Below, one piece after another: positions 1 through 8,944 of a stretch of DNA of 64,000 nucleotides. Positions within the stretch are counted from its first letter, which is position 1. The number at the start of each line of letters is the position of its first letter. The notes below the pieces were generated by a model. That model worked only from the letters and a program-made list of their open reading frames with translations, did no database searches and had not been told where the DNA came from. The stretch lies in NCBI RefSeq assembly GCF_016865235.1, contig NZ_CP064030.1, positions 2,914,001 to 2,978,000 of the forward strand, written 5' to 3'. The position numbers and the translations under genes were made by a program. Source of the DNA: Dyella caseinilytica. GTDB taxonomy: Bacteria > Pseudomonadota > Gammaproteobacteria > Xanthomonadales > Rhodanobacteraceae.

Positions 1-289
1 CGTCATTGACGATTTCAACCGCGCTGCGTCCTGCATGGCCCACGCCGACGATGCGCACCACCGCCCGGCCGGCCGGACGCTGCTGCATGAAGTCGATCAG
101 CCCGGCAATCACCGTGGCCCATTCGGCCGGCGTGTGCAGATTGACGTCAGAGCTGACGATACGCGAGAAAAAGGTGCTGATAAAAAATTGCGCCTCATCA
201 AGGCGCTTGGTCGGAAAACCGCTTTTCTTCAACTCTTCGAGCACAACAGACGCGAGGGGGATGTCGTTGGTCGCACGGATCGCATTCAT
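1..289 (-). CDS. gdhB: NAD-specific glutamate dehydrogenase, N-terminal fragment (runs off the window)
   Basis: The first 96 codons of a protein continuing beyond the left edge. The large (about 1600 aa) NAD-glutamate dehydrogenases convert glutamate to 2-oxoglutarate and ammonia in the cytoplasm. The visible part matches the family's N-terminal regulatory region: a short helical start, then a segment rich in FFSR, HTPAEWA and PAGRAVVRIV, ending at EIVND, where the family continues into a conserved MPFLVDS-like stretch. The ATG at 289 is the first in frame after a stop at about 301; its ribosome binding site is weak. No catalytic residues are in view, so the identification rests on N-terminal similarity recalled from the family. 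Confidence 0.72.
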   Translation of the reverse strand, partial: MNAIRATNDIPLASVVLEELKKSGFPTKRLDEAQFFISTFFSRIVSSDVNLHTPAEWATVIAGLIDFMQQRPAGRAVVRIVGVGHAGRSAVEIVND

Positions 290-902
290 GGCTTCTACTT
301 ACTTAAGAAGTGGAGATGGGTAAGACGTGAAAACGCTTGGGAATGGAGCGGAAAGCTTGAAAAGGATACGCCTCGCTTTGCATTGAATCCATCGGCAGCG
401 CAACAACGCACGCTTTATCCGTGGGCATGAATCAGCGCGCAGTCATACAAGCGTCCTGCGCGCTCGCGCTGATTGTCACCACACCCCGGCTCGCTAGCAC
501 AAAGGGACCGGCCACCATCATCCGGACAACCGCAGCCCATGCCGAATCCGTGCGCATGCGAACGGCCCTATCACGCCACAAGACACACCTTGGGTGTATA
601 AACGCTGCACCACACCCACTTTCCCAACGTCTTGAGTCGAACACATGACAAGTGGTTCGCCACGGAGGGCGCAAGGGGCCCGGTGTCTTAAGTCACTACT
701 TGAAGGGGCTGGTTTTACACCGCGGATAAATTGTAAACTGGCCGGTATAGTGTTTCTGACGCCCTGTCGTTGGGGGACGAACGACACAGGACAAACTGGC
801 AGTTATCCGATAAACGTAAGATTTTCCGGCATGTTGAGCCGGGCATACGAATGGCCGTTGCCCATCCCCCTACCCCGATTACGCTTTAGTCATGGAGTTC
901 TC
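290..902. other. Intergenic region, 613 bp, with no supported gene
   Basis: Lies between the divergently read glutamate dehydrogenase and efflux genes and must hold both promoters. Short open frames on both strands lack binding sites and recognisable protein features. One visible element is an inverted repeat, TTTACA (714-719) and TGTAAA (732-737) with a 12-bp centre, which could be an operator for a TetR- or MarR-type regulator of the efflux operon. That is inference only. Confidence 0.45.
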
Positions 903-2093
903 ATGAAGTCGACGCCAATGCGCACACCGGTGCTGTGCCTGAGTCTGCTGGCGCTTGCCGCCTGTGGTAAGGAGCAAGGCCCGCCCAAGATGCCCACCCC
1001 GACCGTAGGCGTGGTCGAAGCACAGCCCCAGAACGCCCCGCTCAGCAAAGACCTCGTTGGTCGCCTGTCTGCCTATCGCAGCGGCGACGTGCGTGCCCGC
1101 GTATCGGGTCTGCTGCTCAAGCGCGTGTACACCGAAGGTACCGACGTGAAGCAGGGCCAGCTGATGTTCCAGATCGATCCGGCCCCCTACAAGGCAGCGC
1201 TAGCCGCCGCCCAGGCCGCACTGGCATCCGCCCAGGCCACCTATACCAATGCCCACATCGTGGCCAACCGCGATCGCCAGCTGGTACCGAAGGGTTATAT
1301 CTCGCAGGCCCAGATGGATACCGACGAGGCCACCGAGCGCTCGTCCCTGGCCGCGGTCAAACAGGCCGAGGCCAATGTGCAGACGGCCCAGGTCAACCTC
1401 AACTACACCAACATCACCTCGCCCATCTCCGGCCGTGCCGGCGAGCAGCAGGTGACCGAAGGCGCCATCGTCGGCGCCAGCACCGCCGACAGCGGTTCCA
1501 GCTCTACCTTGCTGACCACGGTCGACCAGCTCGACCCGATGTACGTCAACTTCACCCTCAGCGCCGCCGATCTGGACACCCTGCAGCACGCCCAGCACGC
1601 CGGCAACGTGTCGTTGGCAGACCAGAACAAGACCACCGTGGAAATCACGCTGCCCAGCGGCAACAAGTATGAGCAGGTCGGCACGCTGGATTACTCCTCG
1701 GTGATCGTCAACCCGACCACCGGCGCAATCAACATGCGTGCGCTCGTACCCAATCCGCAGCAGCGCCTGCTGCCCGGCATGTACGTCACCCTGACCGCCA
1801 ACATGGGTGAACTCAACAAGGTCTTCCTGATTCCGCAGGCCGGGATTCAGCGCGATCCTGCCGGTGCCTATGCCCTGGTCGTCGGCAAGGATGGCAACGT
1901 CGCCCAGAAGCGTGTAAGCGCTGACAACATGCGCGGCAATGACTGGGTGGTCACCAGCGGCCTGGAGACGGGTGATCAGGTGATCGTTTCGGGCATCCAG
2001 GTCGTCAAGCCGGGCGCGCCCGCCAAGGCCACCCCGTGGACGCCTGATCAGGCGCCTGCTGGTCAGGCCCCTGCCACCGCTGGCCATCAGTAA
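903..2093 (+). CDS. RND efflux periplasmic adaptor subunit (membrane fusion lipoprotein, AcrA/MexA family)
   Basis: A 396-residue adaptor that would link an inner-membrane RND pump to an outer-membrane channel. The N-terminus is a lipoprotein signal with lipobox LAAC, so Cys21 would be lipidated. Then come the lipoyl half-domain, a helical hairpin rich in Ala and Gln (about 90-150), the second lipoyl half (NITSPISGRAGE), and the beta-barrel and membrane-proximal domains. The start at 903 is chosen because it gives the lipoprotein signal and follows GGAG about 6 nt upstream; the open frame extends back to 645 without signal-like features. The pump gene follows after 11 bp, so the two form an operon. 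No outer-membrane channel gene is present. Substrate is unknown. Confidence 0.93.
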   Translation: MKSTPMRTPVLCLSLLALAACGKEQGPPKMPTPTVGVVEAQPQNAPLSKDLVGRLSAYRSGDVRARVSGLLLKRVYTEGTDVKQGQLMFQIDPAPYKAALAAAQAALASAQATYTNAHIVANRDRQLVPKGYISQAQMDTDEATERSSLAAVKQAEANVQTAQVNLNYTNITSPISGRAGEQQVTEGAIVGASTADSGSSSTLLTTVDQLDPMYVNFTLSAADLDTLQHAQHAGNVSLADQNKTTVEITLPSGNKYEQVGTLDYSSVIVNPTTGAINMRALVPNPQQRLLPGMYVTLTANMGELNKVFLIPQAGIQRDPAGAYALVVGKDGNVAQKRVSADNMRGNDWVVTSGLETGDQVIVSGIQVVKPGAPAKATPWTPDQAPAGQAPATAGHQ

Positions 2094-2104
2094 GGAGAAC
2101 ACTG

Positions 2105-5100
2105 ATGCCGAGTTTCTTTATCGACCGCCCCATTTTCGCTTGGGTGGTCGCCATTCTCATCACCCTGGTCGGCACCATATCCGTGCTGAACATGGGTGTG
2201 GAGTCTTATCCGAACATTGCGCCACCGGAGGTCACGGTTACCGCGTCCTTCCCGGGTGCCAGTGCCCAGACCATGGAAGACACGGTCACCAAGGTCATCG
2301 AGCAGCAGCTCACCGGCGTGGACAACCTGCTGTATTTCAGTGCGGCCTCCAACTCCAACGGCACGGCCACGATCACCCTGAGCTTTGCCACCGGCACCAA
2401 CCCTGACATCGCCCAGGTGCAGGTGCAGAACAAAGTGTCGCTGGCGCAGCCGCAGTTGCCGGCCGAGGTGGTGCAACAGGGCGTGGTGGTGGCCAAGGCC
2501 AACCCGGACTTCCTGATGTTCGTGGGCCTGATCTCCAACAATCCGGAGATCGACGGCAAGCGCCTCAATGACATCGTCGGCGCCCAGGTGATCAATCAGG
2601 TCGGCCGCATTCCCGGCGTAGGCAGCACCTTCCAGGTGGGTTCCGAGTACGCCATGCGTGTGTGGTTGAACCCGGACAAGATGCAGGGTTACGGCCTCTC
2701 CGCGACGCAAGTCGAGAATGCGATCTCCGCCCAGAACGTGCAGTTCGCAGCCGGCTCGCTGGGTGCCGATCCGTCGATCAATGGGCAGAGCTTCACCGCC
2801 ACGGTATCGGCTGAGGGCCTGTTCTCCTCGCCCGAGCAGTTCGGTGACATCATTCTGCGCGCCAACTCCGATGGCACCGTGGTGCGCATGAGAGACATCG
2901 CGCGCATCGAATTCGGTCCGCAAACTTACGGCTTCGCCTCCACGTGGAGCGGTCAGCCGGTCGGTGGCTTCGGCGTCCAGTTGCTGCCGGGTGCTAACGC
3001 GCTGAATGTGGCCGAGTCGGTGCGTGCCAAGATGGACGAACTGGCCAAGGACTTCCCGCAGGGTGTCACCTGGTTCGCACCGTACGACAGCACGCCGTTC
3101 GTGCAAGTGTCGATCAAGGAAGTGCTGCACACGCTGATCGAGGCGATCATCCTCGTGTTCTTCGTGATGCTGATCTTCCTGCAGAACTTCCGCGCCACGA
3201 TCATTCCGACCCTGGTGATTCCGGTCGCCCTGCTCGGCACCTTCATCGGCCTTTCACCGCTCGGCTTCACCATCAACCAGCTGACCTTGTTCGGCATGGT
3301 GCTGGCGATCGGTATCGTGGTGGACGACGCGATCGTGGTGATCGAGAACGTCGAGCGCATCATGACGGAGGAAAACCTGCCGCCGAAGGAAGCCACGCGC
3401 AAGGCGATGGGCCAGATCACGGGTGCCGTGGTGGCCATCACGGTGGTGCTGGCGGCGGTGTTTGTGCCGTCTGCGCTGCAGCCGGGTGCCACGGGCGTGA
3501 TCTACAAGCAGTTCGCGTTGACCATTGCCGTGTCGATGGGCTTCTCCGCCTTCCTGGCGCTGTCGTTCACGCCGGCCTTGTGCGCCACCATCCTCAAGCC
3601 CACCCATGAGGAAAAGAAGAACTTCATCTACAAGTGGTTCAACACGACCTTTGACCGGGTGACGCACACTTACCACGGCCACATCGGCAGTGCGGTGCGC
3701 CATGCACCACGATGGATGATCGTGTTTGCGCTGATCACCATGCTGGCAGGCTTCCTCTATACCAAGCTGCCCACCGGCTTCGTGCCCAGCGAAGACCAGG
3801 GCTTTGCTCTGGCCATCGTCAGCCTGCCTCCGGGTGCAACGCTGGAGCGCTCAGAAGCGGTGATGAAGGAGATCCAGGACAAGCTCGGCTCGAGTCCATT
3901 GAAAGATGACTATGTGGGCATGTACCAGATCAGCGGTTTCAGCTTCGTAGGTAGCAGCGAAAACGCCGGCATGGTGTTCATCAAGCTCAAGGACTGGAGC
4001 GTACGTTCGATCACGGCGGATGATTTCATCCTCAAGGCCAACGGCGTCCTGCACGGTATCCGCGACGCGCAGATCTTTGTGGTGAACCTGCCTACGATCC
4101 GCGGCTTGAGCCAGTTCGGCGGCCTGGACATGTATCTGCAGGCACGTAGCGGCCAGTCGCGCGCCGAGCTTGGGCAAGCGCTGGGCATCCTGTTGGGCAA
4201 GGCTGCGCAAAGCCCCACGCTGTTCGGCACCCGCCCGAACGTGCTGCCTAATGCGCCGCAATACAACCTCACCGTGGATCGCGTACAAGCATCGGCGTTG
4301 GGCCTTTCGGTGAGTGATGTGTACACCGCCATCCAGCTCATGCTGGCGCCGGTGTATATCAACAACTTCATCTACGAGGGCCGCGTGAAGCGCGTCATGG
4401 TGCAGGCTGACGCACCGTACCGCATGGATACGGATTCGCTTAGCCACATCTACACGCCCAGCTCGCTCACCACGACGTCGACCACGTCGTCGAGCACCAC
4501 CACGTCAGCCAACGGTCCGTACAGCATGATTCCGTTGTCCAGCGTGGTGCATTCCACCTGGGGCATGGGCGCTCCCTCGCTCACGCGCTACAACGGCTAT
4601 CCGGCCATCGAAATCGTCGGCGATGCCAGCAAGGGCTTCTCCACTGGCCAGGCCATGGGAACGCTGCAGAACATCGTCGACAGCGATCTGCCCAAGGGCT
4701 TCGGTGCGGACTGGACGGGCCAGTCGTATCAAGAAGTGTTGGCGGGTAACTCGGCCACGCTGTTGATGATCCTGTCGATCGTCATCGTGTTCCTGTGCTT
4801 GTCGGCGCTGTACGAAAGCTGGTCGATTCCGGTCGCCGTGCTGCTGGTGGTACCGCTGGGCGTGCTGGGTCTGACCCTGGCGTGCATGCTGCGCGGCTTC
4901 CCCAACGACATGTACTTCAAGATCGGTATGGTGACGGTGATCGGTCTGGCTGCGAAGAACGCGATTCTGATCGTGGAGTTCGCGGTGGAACAACAGGCTG
5001 AAGGCAAGACGCTGTTCGACGCTGTACTTACCGCAGCTCGCCAACGTCTACGCCCGATCCTGATGACCTCGATGGCCTTCATCCTCGGCGTGCTGCCGCT

Positions 5101-5293
5101 GGTGATGTCCACCGGCGCCGGCGCCAACTCCCGCCACGAGATTGGTACGGGCGTGATCGGCGGCATGGTGTTCGCCACCTTCCTCGGCCTGCTGCTGATT
5201 CCAGTGTTCTACGTCAGCGTGCGCCGCATGCTGGGCGACAAGCTGGATGAAACAACGCACAAACTGGCGCGTCACGAACACACGTCACACTGA
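2105..5293 (+). CDS. RND multidrug efflux transporter, inner-membrane pump (AcrB/MexB, HAE1 family)
   Basis: A 1062-residue proton-driven pump of usual family length. It begins MPSFFIDRPIFAWVVA, typical of HAE1 pumps, and has two repeats of six membrane helices with large periplasmic loops. The proton-relay residues are visible: the paired Asp in IVVDDAIVV (TM4) and the Lys in GLAAKNAILIVEF (TM10). One oddity is a low-complexity run at residues 786-801 (nt 4460-4507) in which 15 of 16 residues are Ser or Thr, inserted in the second periplasmic porter region just before the conserved PLSSVV segment. It is in frame and both flanks align with family members, so the pump is probably functional. 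Cotranscribed with the adaptor; a strong terminator follows. Confidence 0.95.
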   Translation: MPSFFIDRPIFAWVVAILITLVGTISVLNMGVESYPNIAPPEVTVTASFPGASAQTMEDTVTKVIEQQLTGVDNLLYFSAASNSNGTATITLSFATGTNPDIAQVQVQNKVSLAQPQLPAEVVQQGVVVAKANPDFLMFVGLISNNPEIDGKRLNDIVGAQVINQVGRIPGVGSTFQVGSEYAMRVWLNPDKMQGYGLSATQVENAISAQNVQFAAGSLGADPSINGQSFTATVSAEGLFSSPEQFGDIILRANSDGTVVRMRDIARIEFGPQTYGFASTWSGQPVGGFGVQLLPGANALNVAESVRAKMDELAKDFPQGVTWFAPYDSTPFVQVSIKEVLHTLIEAIILVFFVMLIFLQNFRATIIPTLVIPVALLGTFIGLSPLGFTINQLTLFGMVLAIGIVVDDAIVVIENVERIMTEENLPPKEATRKAMGQITGAVVAITVVLAAVFVPSALQPGATGVIYKQFALTIAVSMGFSAFLALSFTPALCATILKPTHEEKKNFIYKWFNTTFDRVTHTYHGHIGSAVRHAPRWMIVFALITMLAGFLYTKLPTGFVPSEDQGFALAIVSLPPGATLERSEAVMKEIQDKLGSSPLKDDYVGMYQISGFSFVGSSENAGMVFIKLKDWSVRSITADDFILKANGVLHGIRDAQIFVVNLPTIRGLSQFGGLDMYLQARSGQSRAELGQALGILLGKAAQSPTLFGTRPNVLPNAPQYNLTVDRVQASALGLSVSDVYTAIQLMLAPVYINNFIYEGRVKRVMVQADAPYRMDTDSLSHIYTPSSLTTTSTTSSSTTTSANGPYSMIPLSSVVHSTWGMGAPSLTRYNGYPAIEIVGDASKGFSTGQAMGTLQNIVDSDLPKGFGADWTGQSYQEVLAGNSATLLMILSIVIVFLCLSALYESWSIPVAVLLVVPLGVLGLTLACMLRGFPNDMYFKIGMVTVIGLAAKNAILIVEFAVEQQAEGKTLFDAVLTAARQRLRPILMTSMAFILGVLPLVMSTGAGANSRHEIGTGVIGGMVFATFLGLLLIPVFYVSVRRMLGDKLDETTHKLARHEHTSH

Positions 5294-5312
5294 GGTTAAG
5301 AGTCATCCAAAT

Positions 5313-5344
5313 AAAAGCCCCGGCAATGCCGGGGCTTTTTTTAT
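5313..5344 (+). terminator. Rho-independent terminator after the RND operon
   Basis: An 11-bp GC-rich stem (AAAGCCCCGGC with GCCGGGGCTTT, loop AAT) is followed by a run of T. It starts about 20 bp after the pump stop codon. Because the stem is preceded by A residues it could also stop transcripts arriving from the acyl-CoA dehydrogenase on the other strand. Confidence 0.92.
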
Positions 5345-5491
5345 GGCTTAAACATCAGGCGAAGCAAACACCTGCTTGATGCTGTTCCGCAGCCAGCGGT
5401 GAGCCCGATCAGCGTCGCGGTTTGACGCTCAGGAACGCTCGTTAAGTCACGCACAGATTCTGCAGCAGGATTGCCGCAGAACCTGCATCGA

Positions 5492-6652
5492 TCAACGCAA
5501 TCCAGTCTCGGCGCGCGCAATCACGATGCGCTGGATTTCGCTGGTGCCTTCATAGATTTCGGTGATCTTGGCATCGCGGAAATAGCGCTCCAGCGGCATT
5601 TCCTTCGAATAGCCCATGCCACCATGAATCTGCACAGCCTGGTGCGCAATCCACATCGCCGCTTCGGAAGCGACCAGCTTGGCCACCGAAGCTTCCGTAC
5701 CAAAACGGCCGCCGTTCTTCTCCGCCTCACCCTTCGTCCACGCTGCACGCAGCGTCAGCAAAGTAGCTGCGTCGAGCTTGCACTTCATGTCGGCGATCTT
5801 GGCCTGTGTCATCTGGAAGGTGCCGATCGGTTGGCCGAAGGCCTTGCGATCGCGCGCCCACTGCAGCGTGGCTTCGTACGCGGCGCGGGCGATACCCACC
5901 GCCTGCGAGGCAATACCGATGCGGCCGGCATCCAGCACACCCATCGCAATGGAGAAGCCCTTACCCTCTTCGCCCAACAAATCGTCCTTTGAGCAAACGT
6001 AATCGTTGAACTCGATCTCACAGGTCGCCGAAGCGCGAATGCCAAGCTTCGGCTCCGTCTTGCCAGCATGGAAGCCCGGCTTCTGCGTATCGATGATGAA
6101 AGCCGACACACCCTTGGCGCCGATGCCCGGTGTGGTGATGGCGAACAGCACGATATAGCGCGCGACCGGGCCGGAGGTGATCCAGCTCTTCTTGCCGTTG
6201 ATCACCCAATCACCCTCGACATTCTTCGAGGCGCGCGTGTGCATGGCCGACGCATCCGATCCCGACTGCGGCTCAGTCAGCGCGTAGGCGCCGATGCCGT
6301 CACCCTGCGCAATCGCGCGCACGTATTTCTGCTTCTGCTCTTCCGTACCGTGCTTGAGGATGCCGTTGCAGAACAACGAGTTGTTTACCGACATGACCGT
6401 GGACGTTGCCGCATCCGCCGCGGCGATTTCGATCATCGCCAGCACGTAGCCAACCGGATCCAGCCCCGCACCGCCGTACTCATGCGGCACTTCAATACCC
6501 ATCAAGCCGAGTTGCCCCATCTCGCGGATGTTCTCCAACGGAAACTCGCCTTTGGTGTCGAGCTCGGCCGCTACCGGCACAATGCGCTTCTGTGCGAAAT
6601 CGCGGGCGATGGCCTGGATGGCTAGCTGGTCTTCGGTGAAACGGAAATCCAT
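5492..6652 (-). CDS. Acyl-CoA dehydrogenase, short/branched-chain type
   Basis: A 386-residue FAD flavoprotein oxidising acyl-CoA to trans-2-enoyl-CoA and passing electrons to electron-transfer flavoprotein. Both family signatures are present: AYALTEPQSGSDASAM near residue 125 and QIHGGMGYSKEMPLERYFRD near 340. The Glu in the C-terminal YEGTSEIQR motif occupies the catalytic-base position of short-chain (butyryl-type) enzymes rather than the isovaleryl position, suggesting short or branched short-chain substrates. Length is normal. It stands alone, with no thiolase or enoyl-CoA hydratase beside it, so the substrate cannot be assigned from context. Confidence 0.92.
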   Translation of the reverse strand: MDFRFTEDQLAIQAIARDFAQKRIVPVAAELDTKGEFPLENIREMGQLGLMGIEVPHEYGGAGLDPVGYVLAMIEIAAADAATSTVMSVNNSLFCNGILKHGTEEQKQKYVRAIAQGDGIGAYALTEPQSGSDASAMHTRASKNVEGDWVINGKKSWITSGPVARYIVLFAITTPGIGAKGVSAFIIDTQKPGFHAGKTEPKLGIRASATCEIEFNDYVCSKDDLLGEEGKGFSIAMGVLDAGRIGIASQAVGIARAAYEATLQWARDRKAFGQPIGTFQMTQAKIADMKCKLDAATLLTLRAAWTKGEAEKNGGRFGTEASVAKLVASEAAMWIAHQAVQIHGGMGYSKEMPLERYFRDAKITEIYEGTSEIQRIVIARAETGLR

Positions 6653-6827
6653 AAGGGGCTCCGGGGGCGAACAGATAAGGGGAAGCCGCCCATTTTAGCT
6701 GGGCAACGGGACGGAGCCTTGTGCGGGTGCAGCAAGACCGCCCCACTGGTCATTCAGCCGAAGGCCGGAACGATGAGGGGCGAGCCCTTGACGGCCCGAT
6801 GCAGCCCTCCTACTCTAATCATCTCTC

Positions 6828-6837
6828 TATCGCGATA
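6828..6837. promoter_or_regulatory. Perfect palindrome in the leader of the ArsR-methyltransferase gene, candidate operator
   Basis: TATCGCGATA is a perfect 10-bp palindrome ending 12 bp before the start codon at 6850. ArsR-family repressors bind short palindromes close to the promoter, so this is a plausible autoregulatory site. That role is inferred from position and symmetry only. Confidence 0.35.
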
Positions 6838-6849
6838 TAAGGATGCACG

Positions 6850-7776
6850 ATGGATCTGGCTACCGCCTCCAGCGTGTTGCGCTTGCTGGCCGATCCCACT
6901 CGCGTGCGTTTGCTGGCTTTGCTGGAACGCGAGGAATTGACCGTGGCGGAACTGGCCGCGGTATTGCATTTGGCGCAGCCGCGCGTGTCGACCCATCTGG
7001 CCAAGCTCAAGGAAGCCGAGCTGGTTCGTGACCGCCGTGCCGGCGTCTCCGCCTATTACCGCGCCAATAGCGAAGGCGATGAGCATCAGCATGCGCTGAT
7101 CCGCTCGCTGCGCGAGAGCATCGACGATGCCCTGCTGCGTGAAGACGCCGCACGCCTGCCTAGCGTGCTTGCCCAGCGCGCCCGCGAAGAAGGCTGGGCC
7201 GACAGTGTCGCCGGCGATATGGAGCGCCACTACTCGCCGGGCCGCACCTGGGAAACGCTCAGTCGCTCGCTGCTGCAGTTGCTGGAAACCGGCGATGTGC
7301 TGGATATCGCCTCCGGCGACGGTGTCACCGCCGAATTGCTGGCTCCGCATGCGCGCTCGATCGTCTGCGTGGATGCCAGCGAACGGGTGGTGGAAGCCGC
7401 TGCGAAACGCCTTGCCAGTTTCGACAACGTGGAAGTCCGCCACGGCGACATGCATGCACTGTCGCTGGAAGCCAATCGTTTTGATCTGGTCCTGATGCTG
7501 CATGCACTCACCTACTCCGAACAACCATCCAAGGCGGTCGCCGAGGCAGCGCGAGTGCTTCGACCGGGCGGCAAGCTGCTCGCCGTCTCCCTCGGTCAAC
7601 ACGATCACCGTGCGGTGGTCGAACCGTTCGATCATCGCAATCTCGGCTTCAGCCAAAGCGATCTGACCCAGCTGGCCACCGACGCCAAGCTTGAGGTGAT
7701 CAGCTGCAACCGCCTCAGCCGTGAACGCAAGGCACCGCATTTTGAGGTGATCAACCTGCTCGCGCGCAAGCCGTAA
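6850..7776 (+). CDS. ArsR-family regulator fused to a SAM-dependent methyltransferase domain
   Basis: A 308-residue two-domain protein. Residues 1-100 are a winged helix-turn-helix of the ArsR type (ADPTRVRLLALL, then LAQPRVSTHLAKLKEAELV as recognition helix region). Residues about 135-250 are a class I methyltransferase fold with motif I VLDIASGDG, the acidic VDAS after beta-2 and DLVLMLHAL as motif IV. AAGGA sits 6 nt before the ATG. It lies 12 bp upstream of metH, so it is probably cotranscribed and likely controls the methionine cycle by sensing SAM or S-adenosylhomocysteine; the sensing role is inference. The cysteine metal-binding motif of classical ArsR is absent, which argues against a metal response. 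Confidence 0.85.
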   Translation: MDLATASSVLRLLADPTRVRLLALLEREELTVAELAAVLHLAQPRVSTHLAKLKEAELVRDRRAGVSAYYRANSEGDEHQHALIRSLRESIDDALLREDAARLPSVLAQRAREEGWADSVAGDMERHYSPGRTWETLSRSLLQLLETGDVLDIASGDGVTAELLAPHARSIVCVDASERVVEAAAKRLASFDNVEVRHGDMHALSLEANRFDLVLMLHALTYSEQPSKAVAEAARVLRPGGKLLAVSLGQHDHRAVVEPFDHRNLGFSQSDLTQLATDAKLEVISCNRLSRERKAPHFEVINLLARKP

Positions 7777-7788
7777 AGGAGTTTCTTT

Positions 7789-8880
7789 ATGAGCGCTCTT
7801 CCCTGGCTCCACCCTGATCGCGTTGCATCACTCGAAGCGGCGCTGCGCGAACGCATCCTCATTCTCGACGGCGGCATGGGCACCATGCTGCAAGGTCATC
7901 AGCTGGACGAAGCCGGCTTTCGCGGTGAACGCTTCGTACACGGCCACGACAGCAATCACGCGCACGCGCATAGCCACGACCATCCTGGCAGTTGCGACCT
8001 GAAAGGCAACAACGACCTGCTCACGCTGACCAAGCCAGACATCATCCGCGGCGTCCATGAGGCCTATCTGGAAGCCGGTGCCGACCTGGTTGAAACCAAC
8101 ACCTTCAACTCCACACGCATCAGCCAGGCCGATTACCACCTGGAACATCTCGCCTATGAGCTGAACCGCGAAGGCGCTGCGCTGGCGCGAGCCGCCTGCG
8201 ATACGTACACAGCGAAGAATCCGGCCAAGCCGCGCTTCGTCATCGGCGTACTTGGTCCTACCAGCCGCACGGCTTCACTGTCGCCAGACGTCAACGACCC
8301 GGGCTTTCGCAACGTCACGTTCGAAGAATTGGTCGACAATTACAACGAATCGGCCAGCGGACTGATCGACGGCGGCGCCGACATCATCATGGTCGAAACC
8401 ATCTTCGACACGCTCAATGCAAAAGCGGCCTTGTTCTCGCTGAGCGAATTATTCCGCGCACGCGGGCAACGCCTGCCGGTGATGATCTCCGGCACCATTA
8501 CCGACCGCTCGGGCCGTACGCTCTCAGGTCAAACAGCCGAAGCGTTCTACTACTCCGTCAAACACATTCGTCCGCTGTCGGTAGGACTGAACTGCGCACT
8601 CGGCGCCGCTGACCTGCGCCCACACGTGCAGACGCTAGCCAACGTGGCCGACAGCTATGTCAGCACGCATCCCAACGCGGGACTGCCCAATGCGTTCGGC
8701 GAATACGACGAAACGCCGGCGCAAATGGCCTCCGTCATCGGCGGCTTTGCACGCGATGGGTTGCTCAACATGGTGGGCGGATGCTGCGGCACGACGCCAG
8801 CGCATATCAAGGCGATTGCGGAAGCAGTGAGTCGTTATGCGCCGCGGAAATTGCCCACTGAAATTGAAGAAGCCGCATGA
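7789..8880 (+). CDS. metH: Methionine synthase, homocysteine-binding module (N-terminal part of a split MetH)
   Basis: 363 residues covering only the homocysteine S-methyltransferase domain of cobalamin-dependent methionine synthase. It begins with the ILDGGMGTMLQ barrel strand, contains ADLVETNTFNST and SGTITDRSGRTLSGQT, and has the zinc ligands in GLNCALG and VGGCCGTTP. In Escherichia coli this domain continues directly into the folate domain; here it ends at the domain boundary (RKLPTEIEEAA) with its own stop, and the rest is encoded by the next gene. Residues 51-65 contain seven His (HGHDSNHAHAHSHDH) at a loop that is short in the E. coli enzyme. The gene follows the regulator by 12 bp. 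Confidence 0.93.
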   Translation: MSALPWLHPDRVASLEAALRERILILDGGMGTMLQGHQLDEAGFRGERFVHGHDSNHAHAHSHDHPGSCDLKGNNDLLTLTKPDIIRGVHEAYLEAGADLVETNTFNSTRISQADYHLEHLAYELNREGAALARAACDTYTAKNPAKPRFVIGVLGPTSRTASLSPDVNDPGFRNVTFEELVDNYNESASGLIDGGADIIMVETIFDTLNAKAALFSLSELFRARGQRLPVMISGTITDRSGRTLSGQTAEAFYYSVKHIRPLSVGLNCALGAADLRPHVQTLANVADSYVSTHPNAGLPNAFGEYDETPAQMASVIGGFARDGLLNMVGGCCGTTPAHIKAIAEAVSRYAPRKLPTEIEEAA

Positions 8881-8901
8881 AAACACCACGCTCTACGCTC
8901 T

Positions 8902-8926
8902 CCCTCTCCCCGCTGGTGAGAGGGAG
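8902..8926. repeat. REP-like GC-rich palindrome between the two metH genes
   Basis: CCCTCTCCCC followed by an imperfect complementary GGTGAGAGGG forms a hairpin in the 64-bp gap. The same left arm occurs at 46089-46111 and 46223-46245, so this belongs to a dispersed repeat family. Here it falls inside an operon and could modulate transcript stability between the two MetH parts. Confidence 0.6.
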
Positions 8927-8944
8927 TAAAGGTTGCCGCTGTTG

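Noticed and set aside
432..787. Short minus- and plus-strand frames upstream of the efflux genes
   Set aside because: No ribosome binding sites, no recognisable domains, and odd composition; treated as intergenic.
645..902. N-terminal extension of the efflux adaptor frame
   Set aside because: The frame is open but not protein-like. The ATG at 903 has a binding site and begins a clear lipoprotein signal.
2087..3130. 347-residue antisense frame over the RND pump
   Set aside because: Shadow of a GC-rich coding strand; composition is not protein-like.
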